The notes: generated by a model not told the origin, from the letters alone. 64,000 nt of DNA from Streptomyces bottropensis ATCC 25435 (GCF_000383595.1 NZ_KB911581.1:2982265-3046264); one strand, 5' to 3'. Positions 8,601-16,558 are shown, counted from the stretch's first letter. Program-made: numbers and translations.

Positions 8601-9509
8601 GCCGACCACTCCGTACGGCTGTGGGACGCGCGGACGCACACCCTCGTGGCAGCCCTGGAAGGGCACACCGAGACCGTGTTCTCGGTGGCCTTCTCGCCCG
8701 ACGGGCGGACCCTCGCCTCGGCGGGCTCCGACGGCACGGTCCGGCTGTGGGACGTCGCGGGGCACAAGGCGCTGAAGAAGCTGACCGGGCACGGCGGGCA
8801 GGTCTTCTCCGTCGCCTTCTCGCCCGACGGGCGGACCCTCGCCTCGGCGGGCTCCGACCACACGGTGCGCCTGTGGGACGTGGCAGGGCGCCGGCAGCTC
8901 GCCGTGCTCCGCGGCCACGAGGACTTCGTCAACGACGTCGCGTTCAGTCCCGACGGCCGCACCCTGGCCGGCGCCGGCGACGATCTGACCGTACGGCTGT
9001 GGGACGTCGCCGGACACCGCGAACTCGCCGCGCTCACCGGTCACTCGGGCGCGGTGCGGGGGGTGGCGTTCAGCCCGGACGGCCGCACCCTCGCCAGCAG
9101 CGGCAACGACGGGACCGTACGCCTGTGGGATGTCCGCAGCCGCCGCTTCGAGACCGCGCTGAGCGGCCACTCGGGCGCGGTGCGGGGGGTGGCCTTCAGC
9201 CCCGACGGCCGCACCCTCGCCAGCAGCGGCAACGACCGTACGGTACGCCTGTGGGACATCGCCGGACGGCGGCCGTGGGCGACGCTCACCGGTCATACGA
9301 ACGCGGTCTGGGGCGTCGACTTCGCCCCCGACGGGCGGACCGTGGCCAGCAGCAGCACGGACGGCACCGTACGGCTGTGGGACCTCGACCCCGGCGCCCG
9401 GCTGGCGGACATCTGCCGGTTGCGTGCCGGCATCGGGCCCGAGGAACGCGCGAGACTGCTGCCCGGGGTGCCCGCCCCGGCGGACTCGTCACCGTGCGGG
9501 CCGCGTTGA
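5610..9509 (+). CDS. HTH - nSTAND-type NTPase - membrane helix - 14x WD40 receptor-like protein
   Basis: 1299 residues from TTG 5610. A second TTG at 5622, preceded by GGGGGA, may be the true start. Residues 29-85 are an XRE-type helix-turn-helix (LTDLARRTHYSKGYLSKIETG). Residues about 110-560 are an nSTAND1-like NTPase, with Walker A PSGAGKSS near 157 and Walker B VLIVDQFEELF near 253. One hydrophobic helix (about 597-617, LATLAVLLALAVTAGGLAY) follows. Residues 682-1272 hold 14 WD40 units of 40-42 residues, each ending L/V-W-D or similar, enough for two seven-bladed propellers. By family this is a ligand-sensing signal ATPase, with the propellers as sensor and the HTH as adaptor or DNA-binding output. 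Ligand and target are unknown. The gene is monocistronic with a terminator at 9521. Confidence 0.9.
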   Translation: MGDTLGDPQLGVEPDPRDDADGTAPTTLSFPAQLRRLRRERGLSLTDLARRTHYSKGYLSKIETGTKRATVDVARLCDQVLGAEGELLRLVRRTPPREPGSDTTPPRSDGVCPYRGLSAFTPQDAEWFFGRERATAALVERIFERVGSGPLMLVAPSGAGKSSLLNAGLVPALGRGDLPMPGADRWPVIHLTPTARPLDELLERTAKALGSDLGLTAEEVRDDPGALLGAVRARSQAPPEAPGERRPPPPRPVLIVDQFEELFTLCTDEDERRSFARVLCALATARPAECPHPPAVVVLGVRADFTGSCLGLPELAPVFTDGLFVLSPMTVAELRESVTLPAELAGLTLEPGLVPLLLRDAGLRDDPAPRPGGSAIGSDETPSGALPLVSHALLATWQRRRDSALTVDGYERAGGIQGAVARTAENVFARLYPAEQKTIRRILSRLVLVMDGTGATRRRMSRDALMARLGDADGAAAALDAFVRARLITMDSDTVEITHEALLHAWPRLRGWIHADRAGLLLYQQLAHAAAEWEREGRDPSALYRGTRLDTVRAWAEESDGWSRLGPDEEAFLRASQAEEDARRGQARRQVRLRQSMLATLAVLLALAVTAGGLAYQQREGALDQERVARSQALAARSASLAGGRPEASMLLAEQAYRTAPTAEARGALLSTQSQPFTARLDGHRGPVNAVAFAPDGRSLATASSDGTVVLRRTAGGHRVLARITVAGRVRSVAFGADGRTVAVTSTDGPVTLWSTTGGQRRTGTLGGRTQGARSVAFDPRGGTLAVAAADGTVQLWDTGPRPRLTAALPGHKGGVNALAYAPDGRMLASAGTDRAVRLWDTGRARLVDALKGHADDVLGVAFSPDGRTVASAGVDRTVRLWDVGDGRLTDTFTGSSDDINAVAFTPDGTTVVGAVGDGTTRLWDVRGGRQTLVLAGHTDYVLGVAVTSDGALLATAGFDQSVVLWDLNGAVLTSRPFTEVWQTAYSPDGKLLATADADHSVRLWDARTHTLVAALEGHTETVFSVAFSPDGRTLASAGSDGTVRLWDVAGHKALKKLTGHGGQVFSVAFSPDGRTLASAGSDHTVRLWDVAGRRQLAVLRGHEDFVNDVAFSPDGRTLAGAGDDLTVRLWDVAGHRELAALTGHSGAVRGVAFSPDGRTLASSGNDGTVRLWDVRSRRFETALSGHSGAVRGVAFSPDGRTLASSGNDRTVRLWDIAGRRPWATLTGHTNAVWGVDFAPDGRTVASSSTDGTVRLWDLDPGARLADICRLRAGIGPEERARLLPGVPAPADSSPCGPR
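7655..9420 (+). repeat. Fourteen tandem WD40-coding units of about 126 bp
   Basis: Units of about 126 bp encode the 14 WD repeats. Units 9/10 share an identical stretch starting at 8688 and 8814. Units 12/13 are nearly identical from about 9046 and 9172. Units 1-8 are much more diverged, so the 3' half appears recently duplicated or homogenised. Confidence 0.85.
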
Positions 9510-9520
9510 GCGACAGGCCG

Positions 9521-9550
9521 GGGCGATTCGTTGCCGCTCGGCAACCGCCC
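9521..9550 (+). terminator. Stem-loop after the WD40 gene
   Basis: GTTGCCG (530-536 of this kb) pairs with CGGCAAC (9539-9545). An outer GGGCG/CGCCC pair (9521-9525 with 9546-9550) sits beyond a small bulge. Located 12 bases after the stop codon. Confidence 0.55.
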
Positions 9551-9699
9551 TGCTCGCGAGGGGTTTCCCAGGTGTTTCCCGTTGCCCGTCGGCAGGGGGC
9601 GACACCCGGGTCTCGACGAGCGGGGCGCGGGTCGAGCAGGCTGCTGTCCGACCACCACCACCCAGTCCATCGAAACCTTCAGGGAACGGGGGTTCCGGC

Positions 9700-10575
9700 A
9701 TGGTGAGCCGGACCAATGTCATCCGCACACTGATCGCACTCATGGCCCTGCTCCTCTGGGCGCCGGTGTCGACGGCCTCGGCGGCACCGGCCGCCCCCGC
9801 CGCCGGCTGCGGCGTTCTCGCGCCCGGCGCCTCGGCCGCCGCCGAGCGGGCGATCGCCGCGGCCTGCGCCGAGGTCGCCGCGGGCACCTGGTACTCGTGG
9901 GGCGGCGGCCACGGCGCCCAGCCGGGGGCCACCTACGGGCAGGTGGACCCCACCGACCCGGCCAGTGAACACGACCCCGAGCGGCGCGGCTTCGACTGCT
10001 CCGGCCTCGTGCGGTACGCGTACGCCCAGGCCGCGGGCGGCACGGACATCCTCAACGGCGTGGCCAGCCAGCAGTACTACACGCACCGAGCCGCCGCCCG
10101 CTTCACCGCCGCCCAGGGCCTCGCCCCGCTCGTCCCGGGCGACCTGCTGGCCTACGGCACCAAGAAGGACCTGCACCACATCGCCATCTACCTCGGCGCG
10201 GGCAAGATGGTCGAGGCCAAGCAGTCCGGCACCCGGCTGATGGTCAGTGACGTCCGCCTCGGCGGCGACTACTTCGGCGCGGTCCGCGTCAACACCGGCC
10301 AGGTCACCGGCCACATCCACCAGACCTGGGGCACCGGCGTCTGGACCAAGGAGGAGCCCCGCATCGGGTCCGGCCGTGTCTACGCCTTCCCGTACTCGAC
10401 CACCATCCGCGTGTACTGCCAAAAGCACGCGGAGCTGGTGAAGGCGGAGGGCTACGAGAACGACGTCTGGTCCTACCTGCCCGACTACAGGGCCTGGGTC
10501 ACCAACATCTACATCAAGGGCCCGGCCTGGCTGGACGGCGTACCCGACTGCAAGGACGTACCCCCCGTCCCCTGA
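9700..10575 (+). CDS. Secreted NlpC/P60 cell-wall hydrolase
   Basis: 291 residues. A signal peptide covers about residues 1-29 (LIALMALLLWAPVSTASAA). The NlpC/P60 cysteine peptidase domain has catalytic Cys100 in RGFDCSGLVRYAY and the His in DLHHIAIYL (159/160), with the usual VPGDLLAYG strand between. By family it cleaves peptide stems of peptidoglycan (D-Glu to diamino acid bonds) outside the membrane. The C-terminal 80 residues (HQTWGTGVWTKEEPRIG...) form an extra domain I do not recognise, with Trp, Tyr and two Cys (VYCQKH, VPDCKD); it may bind the wall. ATG 9700 has AGGGAACGGGG upstream. It is transcribed alone and followed by a strong hairpin. Confidence 0.85.
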   Translation: MVSRTNVIRTLIALMALLLWAPVSTASAAPAAPAAGCGVLAPGASAAAERAIAAACAEVAAGTWYSWGGGHGAQPGATYGQVDPTDPASEHDPERRGFDCSGLVRYAYAQAAGGTDILNGVASQQYYTHRAAARFTAAQGLAPLVPGDLLAYGTKKDLHHIAIYLGAGKMVEAKQSGTRLMVSDVRLGGDYFGAVRVNTGQVTGHIHQTWGTGVWTKEEPRIGSGRVYAFPYSTTIRVYCQKHAELVKAEGYENDVWSYLPDYRAWVTNIYIKGPAWLDGVPDCKDVPPVP

Positions 10576-10628
10576 CGGACGCGCGCCGGTGACCGTCGGG
10601 GGGCGGCCACCGGCACGGGCGTCGCCCG

Positions 10629-10655
10629 GCCCGTACGCTGCGTCAGCGTACGGGC
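10629..10655. terminator. Perfect 12-bp inverted repeat, terminator or operator
   Basis: GCCCGTACGCTG (10629-10640) and its exact complement (10644-10655) flank a CGT loop. It lies 54 bases after the NlpC/P60 stop and about 95 bases before the next gene. It most likely terminates the first transcript, but it could also be an operator for the XRE gene. Confidence 0.6.
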
Positions 10656-10747
10656 ACATTCTGTGGACAGTACGCACACCTTCCCGTCACGCTGGGTGCC
10701 GTCGGGGCATGGGGGCCACAGCGCACGAAGACCGGAGGTGGCCGCGG

Positions 10748-11638
10748 ATGACGGGCGGCGGCATGGGCAACGACTACGACGAGGTACTGGCCGACGAGGG
10801 GACGGTGGTGGACCGCGAACCCGACCCCTCGGACAGTCTGCGGACGTGGGGCGCCGTGACACAGGCGCTCCGCGAGCACGCCGGGTACAGCCGGGCCGAG
10901 TTCGCGGATCTCGTCCGCTTCTCCCGGCACACGGTGGAATCGGTGGAGCAGGGGCGCCGGATGCCGGACGCGAACTACGTGGAGCGGGCCGACGAACTGC
11001 TGGGGAACACCGGGGCGTTGCGCAAGTCGTCACAGTATGTGACGCGGGGGCGGGGAGACGTGGGCCTCGCGGCCTGGTTCCGCCAGTGGGCCCGACTGGA
11101 GCGGGTCGCGGTGAGTCTGTGCACGTACGAATGCAGGCTGGTCCCGGGCCTGTTGCAGTCGCGGGACTACGCGCGGGCGGTCTTCGAGGGGACCGTCCCG
11201 GTGACCCCGGACGACCAGCTGGACAGCTTCATGGACCGCCGGATGGAGCGTCAGCGGATGCTGTGCGAGCGACCGACGACACCGTTCAGCTTCATCGTCG
11301 AGGAGCATGTGTTCCGGCGGCGGTTCGGGGACGACGCGCGGATGCGGGGGTTGTTCGACCACGTGCTGGAGCTGAGCGCGCCGCGCAACGTGACGCTTCA
11401 GATCGTGCCGCTGGAGGCCGGGTTGCACGCGTGTCTCGACGGGCCGGTGCGACTGCTGGAGACGCCGCAGGGGCAGCGGCTCGCGTACTCCGAAGGCCAG
11501 CAGAACGGCCGTCTGATCTCCGACTCGAAAGAGGTGAGCCTGCTCCACCAGCGCTATGACACACTGCGCTCGCAGGCCCTCAATGCCAGGGATTCGCGGG
11601 CGCTGCTGGAGCGACTCCGAGGGGATCTGGACCTATGA
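10748..11638 (+). CDS. Scr1-type XRE-family transcriptional regulator (DUF5753)
   Basis: 296 residues; ATG 10748 has GGAGG nine bases upstream. An N-terminal helix-turn-helix lies at about residues 30-85 (SRAEFADLVRFSRHTVESVEQGRRMP). The DUF5753 domain follows from about 105 (EAxxxxxYECRLVPGLLQSRDYARAV, and the LQIVPLEAGLHACLDGP core). Streptomyces encode dozens of such proteins, each normally paired with a small DUF397 protein, as here: the next gene overlaps by four bases (ATGA). Known pairs act as regulator/antagonist modules that affect development and antibiotic production. The targets of this pair are unknown. Confidence 0.9.
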   Translation: MTGGGMGNDYDEVLADEGTVVDREPDPSDSLRTWGAVTQALREHAGYSRAEFADLVRFSRHTVESVEQGRRMPDANYVERADELLGNTGALRKSSQYVTRGRGDVGLAAWFRQWARLERVAVSLCTYECRLVPGLLQSRDYARAVFEGTVPVTPDDQLDSFMDRRMERQRMLCERPTTPFSFIVEEHVFRRRFGDDARMRGLFDHVLELSAPRNVTLQIVPLEAGLHACLDGPVRLLETPQGQRLAYSEGQQNGRLISDSKEVSLLHQRYDTLRSQALNARDSRALLERLRGDLDL

Positions 11639-11850
11639 GCACGACGGAATTGGCGTGGTTCAAGTCAAGCTACAGCGGCAGTCAGGGTGACGACTGCGTC
11701 GAAGTCGCCGTCACCCGGCAGGCCGTGTGCGTACGGGACTCCAAGGACCTGGCGCTTCCTCACTTCGCGGTCGGACGTGAGGGGTGGTCGCGGTTCGTGG
11801 GGTTCGTGGGGCACGAGGGAGGTCCGCGACAGGCGGGCTGCACCTCGTAG
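11635..11850 (+). CDS. DUF397 small protein, partner of the upstream XRE regulator
   Basis: 71 residues beginning MSTTELAWFKSSYSGSQGDDCVEVA, with the RDSKD and FAVGREGWSRFVGF motifs typical of DUF397. It starts inside the stop of the XRE gene (ATGA overlap), so the two are translationally coupled. DUF397 proteins bind or antagonise the adjacent Scr1-type regulator in studied cases. The tail (GFVGHEGGPRQAGCTS) is somewhat longer than usual. Confidence 0.9.
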   Translation: MSTTELAWFKSSYSGSQGDDCVEVAVTRQAVCVRDSKDLALPHFAVGREGWSRFVGFVGHEGGPRQAGCTS

Positions 11851-11898
11851 GCCGGGGTCGGTGCGCACCTCTCGGCCGGGGTGCGCACCGCTCGGGAC

Positions 11899-14835
11899 CT
11901 ACCACGGCGGTGTAGGTCCCCCGTCGGGGTCCAGGCCGTAGGGCCACAGACTCGTCTCTCTGTCCGCGGCGGCCGTGTCCCGGATCTTCGCGAGCCAGAA
12001 CAGGACGCTGATGCTGCCCGCGTCCGCGGCCTGTCGGGCGATCCGCTCGGCTCCCTCCCGATCCCCCTTCTCCTCACGGGCTTCGGCGAGCCAGAGCCAG
12101 ACAGTGGTGTCACCGGCGGCCGCGGCCTGCCGGGCGGGCTGCTCGGCTCCCCCCTGATCTCCGTCCTGTTCCCGCGCTTTGGCGAGCCAGAGCAGGGCAC
12201 CGGTATCACCGGCGTCCGCGGCCCGCTGGTAGAGCGCTGCGGCCTCCTGGAGGGCTCCGTCCCTCTCCCGCAGCGCGGCGAGTCGGCCCAGGGCGAACGG
12301 GGCGCCCGCGTCCACGGCCCGTCGGTACAGGCGTTCGACCTCCTGCGGGTCACCGTCGTGTTCTCGCATCTCGGCGAGACGTACCAGAGCACGGATGTCA
12401 CCGGCGTCGGCTGCCAGCCCGCACAGGCGCTGGGCTGCTTTCCGGTCGCCGGCTCTCGCTCGCCGTTCCGCGAGCCGGACCAAGGCAGCCGGGTCGGTCG
12501 TGGCCGCCGCCTGCGGGACGGTCTCCTCGGCTCCCTCCAGGTCGCCGTCCTCGTTTCGCAGAAGGGTGAGCCAGAGCAGAGCGAGGGGGTCGCCCGCGTC
12601 AGCGGCCAGCTGATGGAGCCGTTCGGCTTCCAGTCGCTCCTCGTTCTTCTCCCGCGCCATGGCGAGCCAGGCCAGGACATCCGGGTCACCGGCGTCGGCC
12701 GCGCGCAGCGCGATGCGTTCGGCTCCTTCCCGGTCCCCGCTTGTCTCCCGGAGCCTGGTAAACCGCATCAGGGCAGTGGGGTGGCCCGCTTCGGCCGCAC
12801 GCAGGGCGATCCGTTCGGCTCCCTCCGGGTCCCCGCGCTGCTCACGCAGCCTGGCGAGCCAGAACAGGGCACCGAGGTCGCCGACGTCCGCGGCGTGCTG
12901 ATACAGCAGCTCGGCCCGTTCCTCGTCGCCCGCCTCCCGCATCGCAGCGAGCCGGATCAGGGCGGTGGTGTCTCCGGCGTCGGCGGCTTGCCGGGCGATC
13001 TCCTCGGCCTCTTCCCGGTCCCCCTCCTCGTCCCGGATCCTGGCGAGGTGAATCAGGGCGGGAATGCTGCCGTCGCCCGCGGCCCGCCGGTACAGCAGTT
13101 CGGCCGCCTGCGCGTCCCCCTCCCTCTCTCGCATGCGGGCGAGCCAGAGCAGGGAAGCGGTGTTGCCGACCTCGGCGGCTCGACGGGCGATCTCTTCCGC
13201 CGACCGCCGGTCACCGGCGTCCTCCCGCATCCGGGCGAGCCAGAGCAGGGCAGTGGCGCTGCCCGTGTCCGCGGCCCGCCGGAACAGCCGCTCGGACCAG
13301 CGCAGGCGGTGACGGACTCGGGCCGCAGTAGCGAGTCTGCTCAGGTCGTCAGCCCCGAAATGGTCGTGAGCGGCCTGCCAGAACGATTCCGGTGGACACA
13401 GATGTGCACGCTGGTGGCGTCCGTGCTGTTCGAGGTAGTCGGCCAGCCGGTAGAACATGCCGGGTGGGTTCACCGCCGGTGCACCGGGGCGGGTGGGGCG
13501 CGGGCGGACGCGGCGTAGGGGAGCGAGACGCCCGTGCACAGGGCGAGTGGTGTCGGCAATGGCTTGTTCGAGCCAGTTGTCGGTGAGGTCGTCGTACTCG
13601 TCGTCGCCGAGATAGTCCTCCGCCGCTTGTCCCAGGAAGGCCGCCGGCAGGTGGAGTCCGGCGCCGAGGCGCCGGGCGTCCATGGCCGCGTGGAGCAGCG
13701 CTCGGGCCGAGGGTGATGAGGTCGCGTGGCGGCGCAGCAGTTCCGGCGCTCCGGCCAGGAATTGTGTCAGTCGACCGCTGTTCATGTGGTGCAGGGCGTG
13801 GGCGAGTTGCCGGTCGCCCGCTGCCGCGAGGACCTCGGCCCGATGGGTGGCGTCGGTGTCGAAGCTGTCCGGCAGAACGATCTGGCGTCCGGCCAGCAGC
13901 TCACGGACCCGTGGATGCGCATCCGGAGCCTCGGGTTCGGGAAGGGCCGTGTAGACGTCCGCGTACTCGGGCCACAGCGTCGCGAGGACCAGCACCGGAG
14001 CGCGCGCCGGTGCGGTGAGCAGATTGTGGACGGCTGCGGCGATGCGCTCACCCACACCCGCGCCGGCGCCGAAGTAGTGCTGTGCCTCGTTCAGCCACAC
14101 CACCGTGCACGGTGCCACCCTCACCAGGTCTGCCAGTGCCGCCTCCGCCCGCGTCGGGTCGAACGGATGCCACAGCCGCCACCCCTGGTGGGCCAGCGGC
14201 TGCACCGACTCCCAGCAGGCCCGTGTCTTCCCCGCCGACGACGGACCGACCAGCACCGCCATACCGCTGCGCCCGGCTTGAGCCGCCAGGACCACCGCCG
14301 CCAGTTCCTCGTCATGGGGGCGGCGTACATATCCGGGCAGTGACGTCGCCCTGCCCCGAACCCCTCCTCCCTTCCCATCGTGCTGCCGCCCCATGACCGG
14401 TGCCACGACCGCGGGATCGACGACCGCCGCCGGGACCTCGGCCGCAGGGTGGACCTCCAGGTCGTGCGGATCCCATTGTGTGATCGGGCGCCCCGGCACC
14501 TCGCGATCCGCCACAGCCGCCGCACCCCGGCCCAGCGCCGCGTCCAGCAGAGCCGACAGCACGGAGAAGTCCAGCCGCAGCACCCGCGCCAGGGCGCCCA
14601 CCGTGTCCGCGGACGGGGGAGCCGACGCGGTGGCACTCAGGGCCTGACTGACCGTCGTACGCCCCAGGCCGGCCGCGCGCGCCAGCTCGGTCTGGTTCAG
14701 CCCTCGTGCGATGCGCCCGGCCTCCAACCGGGCGCGCAGATCCGTCAGGGCCATCGGATCCCGCACCTCGCCCGCTCCCACGCCGTGCCCCCGAAGTCCG
14801 CCGCCGCCGTACTGCTGTTCATCTGTGTTCATCAT
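11899..14835 (-). CDS. HTH - P-loop ATPase - 14x 32-residue helical repeat protein
   Basis: About 978 residues from ATG 14835. The frame is open to 14925, but that would overlap the divergent gene; ATG 14754 (GAGG upstream) is an alternative start. Order: an XRE-like HTH (ALTDLRARLEAGRIARGLNQTELARAAG...), a linker, a P-loop ATPase with Walker A VGPSSAGKTRACWES near residue 200 and a probable Walker B CTVVWLNEAQHYF, an alpha-helical middle, then 14 tandem repeats of about 32 residues from about residue 515. The repeat pattern is GDREGAERIARQAADAG...ALLWLARMRE, a TPR/Sel1-like solenoid. The layout resembles STAND-type sensors with a repeat receptor. It could be regulatory or a defence sensor. 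No partner effector is evident except the small membrane protein transcribed divergently. Confidence 0.8.
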   Translation of the reverse strand: MMNTDEQQYGGGGLRGHGVGAGEVRDPMALTDLRARLEAGRIARGLNQTELARAAGLGRTTVSQALSATASAPPSADTVGALARVLRLDFSVLSALLDAALGRGAAAVADREVPGRPITQWDPHDLEVHPAAEVPAAVVDPAVVAPVMGRQHDGKGGGVRGRATSLPGYVRRPHDEELAAVVLAAQAGRSGMAVLVGPSSAGKTRACWESVQPLAHQGWRLWHPFDPTRAEAALADLVRVAPCTVVWLNEAQHYFGAGAGVGERIAAAVHNLLTAPARAPVLVLATLWPEYADVYTALPEPEAPDAHPRVRELLAGRQIVLPDSFDTDATHRAEVLAAAGDRQLAHALHHMNSGRLTQFLAGAPELLRRHATSSPSARALLHAAMDARRLGAGLHLPAAFLGQAAEDYLGDDEYDDLTDNWLEQAIADTTRPVHGRLAPLRRVRPRPTRPGAPAVNPPGMFYRLADYLEQHGRHQRAHLCPPESFWQAAHDHFGADDLSRLATAARVRHRLRWSERLFRRAADTGSATALLWLARMREDAGDRRSAEEIARRAAEVGNTASLLWLARMREREGDAQAAELLYRRAAGDGSIPALIHLARIRDEEGDREEAEEIARQAADAGDTTALIRLAAMREAGDEERAELLYQHAADVGDLGALFWLARLREQRGDPEGAERIALRAAEAGHPTALMRFTRLRETSGDREGAERIALRAADAGDPDVLAWLAMAREKNEERLEAERLHQLAADAGDPLALLWLTLLRNEDGDLEGAEETVPQAAATTDPAALVRLAERRARAGDRKAAQRLCGLAADAGDIRALVRLAEMREHDGDPQEVERLYRRAVDAGAPFALGRLAALRERDGALQEAAALYQRAADAGDTGALLWLAKAREQDGDQGGAEQPARQAAAAGDTTVWLWLAEAREEKGDREGAERIARQAADAGSISVLFWLAKIRDTAAADRETSLWPYGLDPDGGPTPPW

Positions 14836-14923
14836 CGACAGGTGAACCACGGCGAACACCCAGGACGCGACATTCGGCACCGACGACGCCAACAGTGCCG
14901 AGAACGACTGGGGGACTGACACC

Positions 14924-15136
14924 ATGTCGGACCACGACGCCGTGATCCTGCTCGCCTGCGCTCAGGTGATCTTGATCGCCCTCCTTGCCGCGGCCGCCGC
15001 GGGCTATCTGGCCCGCCGGGATCACGCCTCCTATCCAGCCGCGCTCACCCGTGCCGCCATCGCCTTCACCGCCACGCTCACCTTGGCCGCAGCCCTGGCG
15101 ACGGCGCTGCCGGCCCTGACCGGAAGGGTGGGGTGA
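14924..15136 (+). CDS. Small membrane protein (70 aa), unknown function
   Basis: MSDHDAVILLACAQVILIALLAAAAAGYLARRDHAS..., with two hydrophobic helices (about 8-29 and 41-65) joined by a basic loop (ARRDHASYPAALTRA). ATG 14924 follows GGGGGACTGACACC, a good ribosome site. It is divergent from the HTH-ATPase-repeat gene and shares its promoter region. A GTG-started frame overlapping the stop (15133-15336) is low-complexity and probably not a gene. Confidence 0.6.
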   Translation: MSDHDAVILLACAQVILIALLAAAAAGYLARRDHASYPAALTRAAIAFTATLTLAAALATALPALTGRVG

Positions 15137-15197
15137 CCGCAGTGCGACTTCCTACGAGGCTGGGACACATGCAAAGGGCGACCGGCACGCCCGGCAC

Positions 15198-15242
15198 GCC
15201 CGGCACGCTTGGCGTGCCGGGCGGCAGAGCCCCGGGGGGCTC
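15198..15242. terminator. Two adjacent hairpins between convergent genes
   Basis: GCCCGGCACGC (15198-15208) pairs with 15212-15222 around TTG. A second stem, GAGCCCC with GGGGCTC, spans 15227-15242. Three direct copies of CGGCACGCC precede them. They lie between the small membrane gene and the GH6 gene and probably terminate both. Confidence 0.55.
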
Positions 15243-15329
15243 GCTCGCGCCGCTGTTCCGGGCCGCCGTGCGGTCGACTATGCCCGTCCCCCGGACGCGG
15301 GGCGGACGTACGCGGCCACGGGCCCGGGA

Positions 15330-16295
15330 TCAGTAGCCGTAGATCATCTTGTAGGCGACCTCGGGCAGGAACTGGCCCGCCGAGGAGCCGGATCCCACGC
15401 CGCAGTTGCCGTCGGACTCACCCGGGACCTTGATCCACAGCAGCATCTCGGCGCCTCCGCCCTGCTGGGTGGCGGGGCCGATGCGGCGGCCCGAGGGGTT
15501 GCACCACTGGCCGTTGGAGCCGTTGCCGTTGCGGCTGGTGTCCACGACGAAGGGCTTGGTGTAGCCGTAGCGGGCGCTGAGCTGACTGTTGACGGCGTTG
15601 CCGTAGGCGGTGTTCTCGGCGGTGGTGAGGTAGTTGGAGACGTTGAGCGAGAAGCCGTGGGCCTGCCGCACGCCGGCCTCGTGCAGGCGCCGGGCCATGG
15701 TCCCCGCGTCGGTCCAGGCGGGGTTGCCGGCGTCCATGTAGACCCAGGTGTTGGGGGCCTGGCGGGCGAACTGGGACAGGGCGCCGCTGAGCATGTTCTG
15801 GCGTTCGGTGATCTGGGCCTGGTTCATGCAGCCGTAGTCCCCGAGGGAGTCGGGCTCCAGGACGACCAGGGCCGGGCGGTTGCCGATCCCGCCCGCGAAC
15901 TGGGCGATCCAGCTCGCGTATGCGGACGGTGAGGCGGCCCCGCCGGCGGAGTGCCCGCCGCAGTAGTCGCGGTTGTAGATGTTGTACGCGACCAGGAGGG
16001 GCAGCTTGTCGCGGCTGTCGGCGGCGCCCGCGTACGCGCCCGTGGCGGTGCCGACGGACCCGCTCCAGGAGCCGAACCAGCGGGCCGTCGGGGTGTTGGC
16101 GATGGAGGCGTTGATCGCGGACGCCCGGCCGTCGCCGGGGTTGGCCGCCACCCACCTCTTCGCGCTGGAGTCGGGGTCCACGTAGAACCCGCTGGTCATG
16201 GAGGTCGGGTCGGCCGCGTGGGCGGACGGCGCGGCGGTGAGCGCCAGCGGCAGGGCGAAGAGCGCTGCCGTCAGGACGCGGAGTCTGCGGCGCAT
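15330..16295 (-). CDS. Secreted GH6 cellulase (endoglucanase type)
   Basis: 321 residues from ATG 16295 (GAGGTGATGTC upstream). The signal peptide is MRRRLRVLTAALFALPLALTAAPSAHA. One GH6 domain follows with no cellulose-binding module. The catalytic acid is Asp110 (YNRDYCGG); Asp149 (LEPDSLGD) and Asp252 (VVDTSRNGNG) are the other conserved acids, and WCNPSGRRIG and the GGGAEMLLWIKVPGESDG loop are GH6 signatures. By family it hydrolyses beta-1,4-glucan with inversion. The lack of a binding module suggests soluble or amorphous substrate. Two CebR-like operators lie 99-127 bases upstream, so cellobiose-type induction is likely, with the divergent LacI gene as a candidate regulator. Confidence 0.93.
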   Translation of the reverse strand: MRRRLRVLTAALFALPLALTAAPSAHAADPTSMTSGFYVDPDSSAKRWVAANPGDGRASAINASIANTPTARWFGSWSGSVGTATGAYAGAADSRDKLPLLVAYNIYNRDYCGGHSAGGAASPSAYASWIAQFAGGIGNRPALVVLEPDSLGDYGCMNQAQITERQNMLSGALSQFARQAPNTWVYMDAGNPAWTDAGTMARRLHEAGVRQAHGFSLNVSNYLTTAENTAYGNAVNSQLSARYGYTKPFVVDTSRNGNGSNGQWCNPSGRRIGPATQQGGGAEMLLWIKVPGESDGNCGVGSGSSAGQFLPEVAYKMIYGY

Positions 16296-16393
16296 GACAT
16301 CACCTCGAATTCCTGGGAGGGACACGTCACGCGCTCTCGTCCCGAGCGGGTGACGCGCTGAGGAAGTGCGGTGGTGCGACGTTCCCCGGATGC

Positions 16394-16422
16394 TGGGAGC
16401 GCTCCCACTGGAAGCGCTCCCA
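16394..16422. promoter_or_regulatory. Tandem CebR-type operators upstream of the GH6 gene
   Basis: TGGGAGCGCTCCCA (16394-16407) is a perfect 14-bp palindrome identical to the known CebR consensus. TGGAAGCGCTCCCA (16409-16422) follows one base later with one mismatch. Centre spacing is 15 bases. Confidence 0.85.
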
Positions 16423-16544
16423 GTGACGCTGAGAACCTTCGGGGTGTGGTGGGTATCGTGTGGCCGCCTGCGAGAACTGTCAAGGGCCGAGGTGTGAACC
16501 GCCTTCTGTACACGGCGGGTTCGAGGCTCTACGGTCCTTGGGAC

Positions 16545-16558
16545 CGGAAGCGCTCCCA
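16545..16558. promoter_or_regulatory. Third CebR-type operator, upstream of the LacI gene
   Basis: CGGAAGCGCTCCCA lies 94 bases upstream of the LacI ATG. It keeps the GAAGCGCTCCCA core and could mediate autoregulation. Confidence 0.65.

Noticed and set aside
5559..9296. Two long minus-strand frames opposite the WD40 gene
   Set aside because: Periodic Gly/Arg/Val-rich shadows of the repeat array; no start signals and no recognised fold.
11881..13518. Long plus-strand frame opposite the HTH-ATPase-repeat gene
   Set aside because: Its regular 32-residue period only mirrors the minus-strand helical repeats, whose GDREGAERIARQAADAG pattern is a real fold.
15133..15336. 67-residue frame overlapping the small membrane gene stop
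   Set aside because: Low-complexity TPGTPGTLGVPGG and Arg-rich tail produced by the terminator repeats; no ribosome site of its own beyond the overlap.
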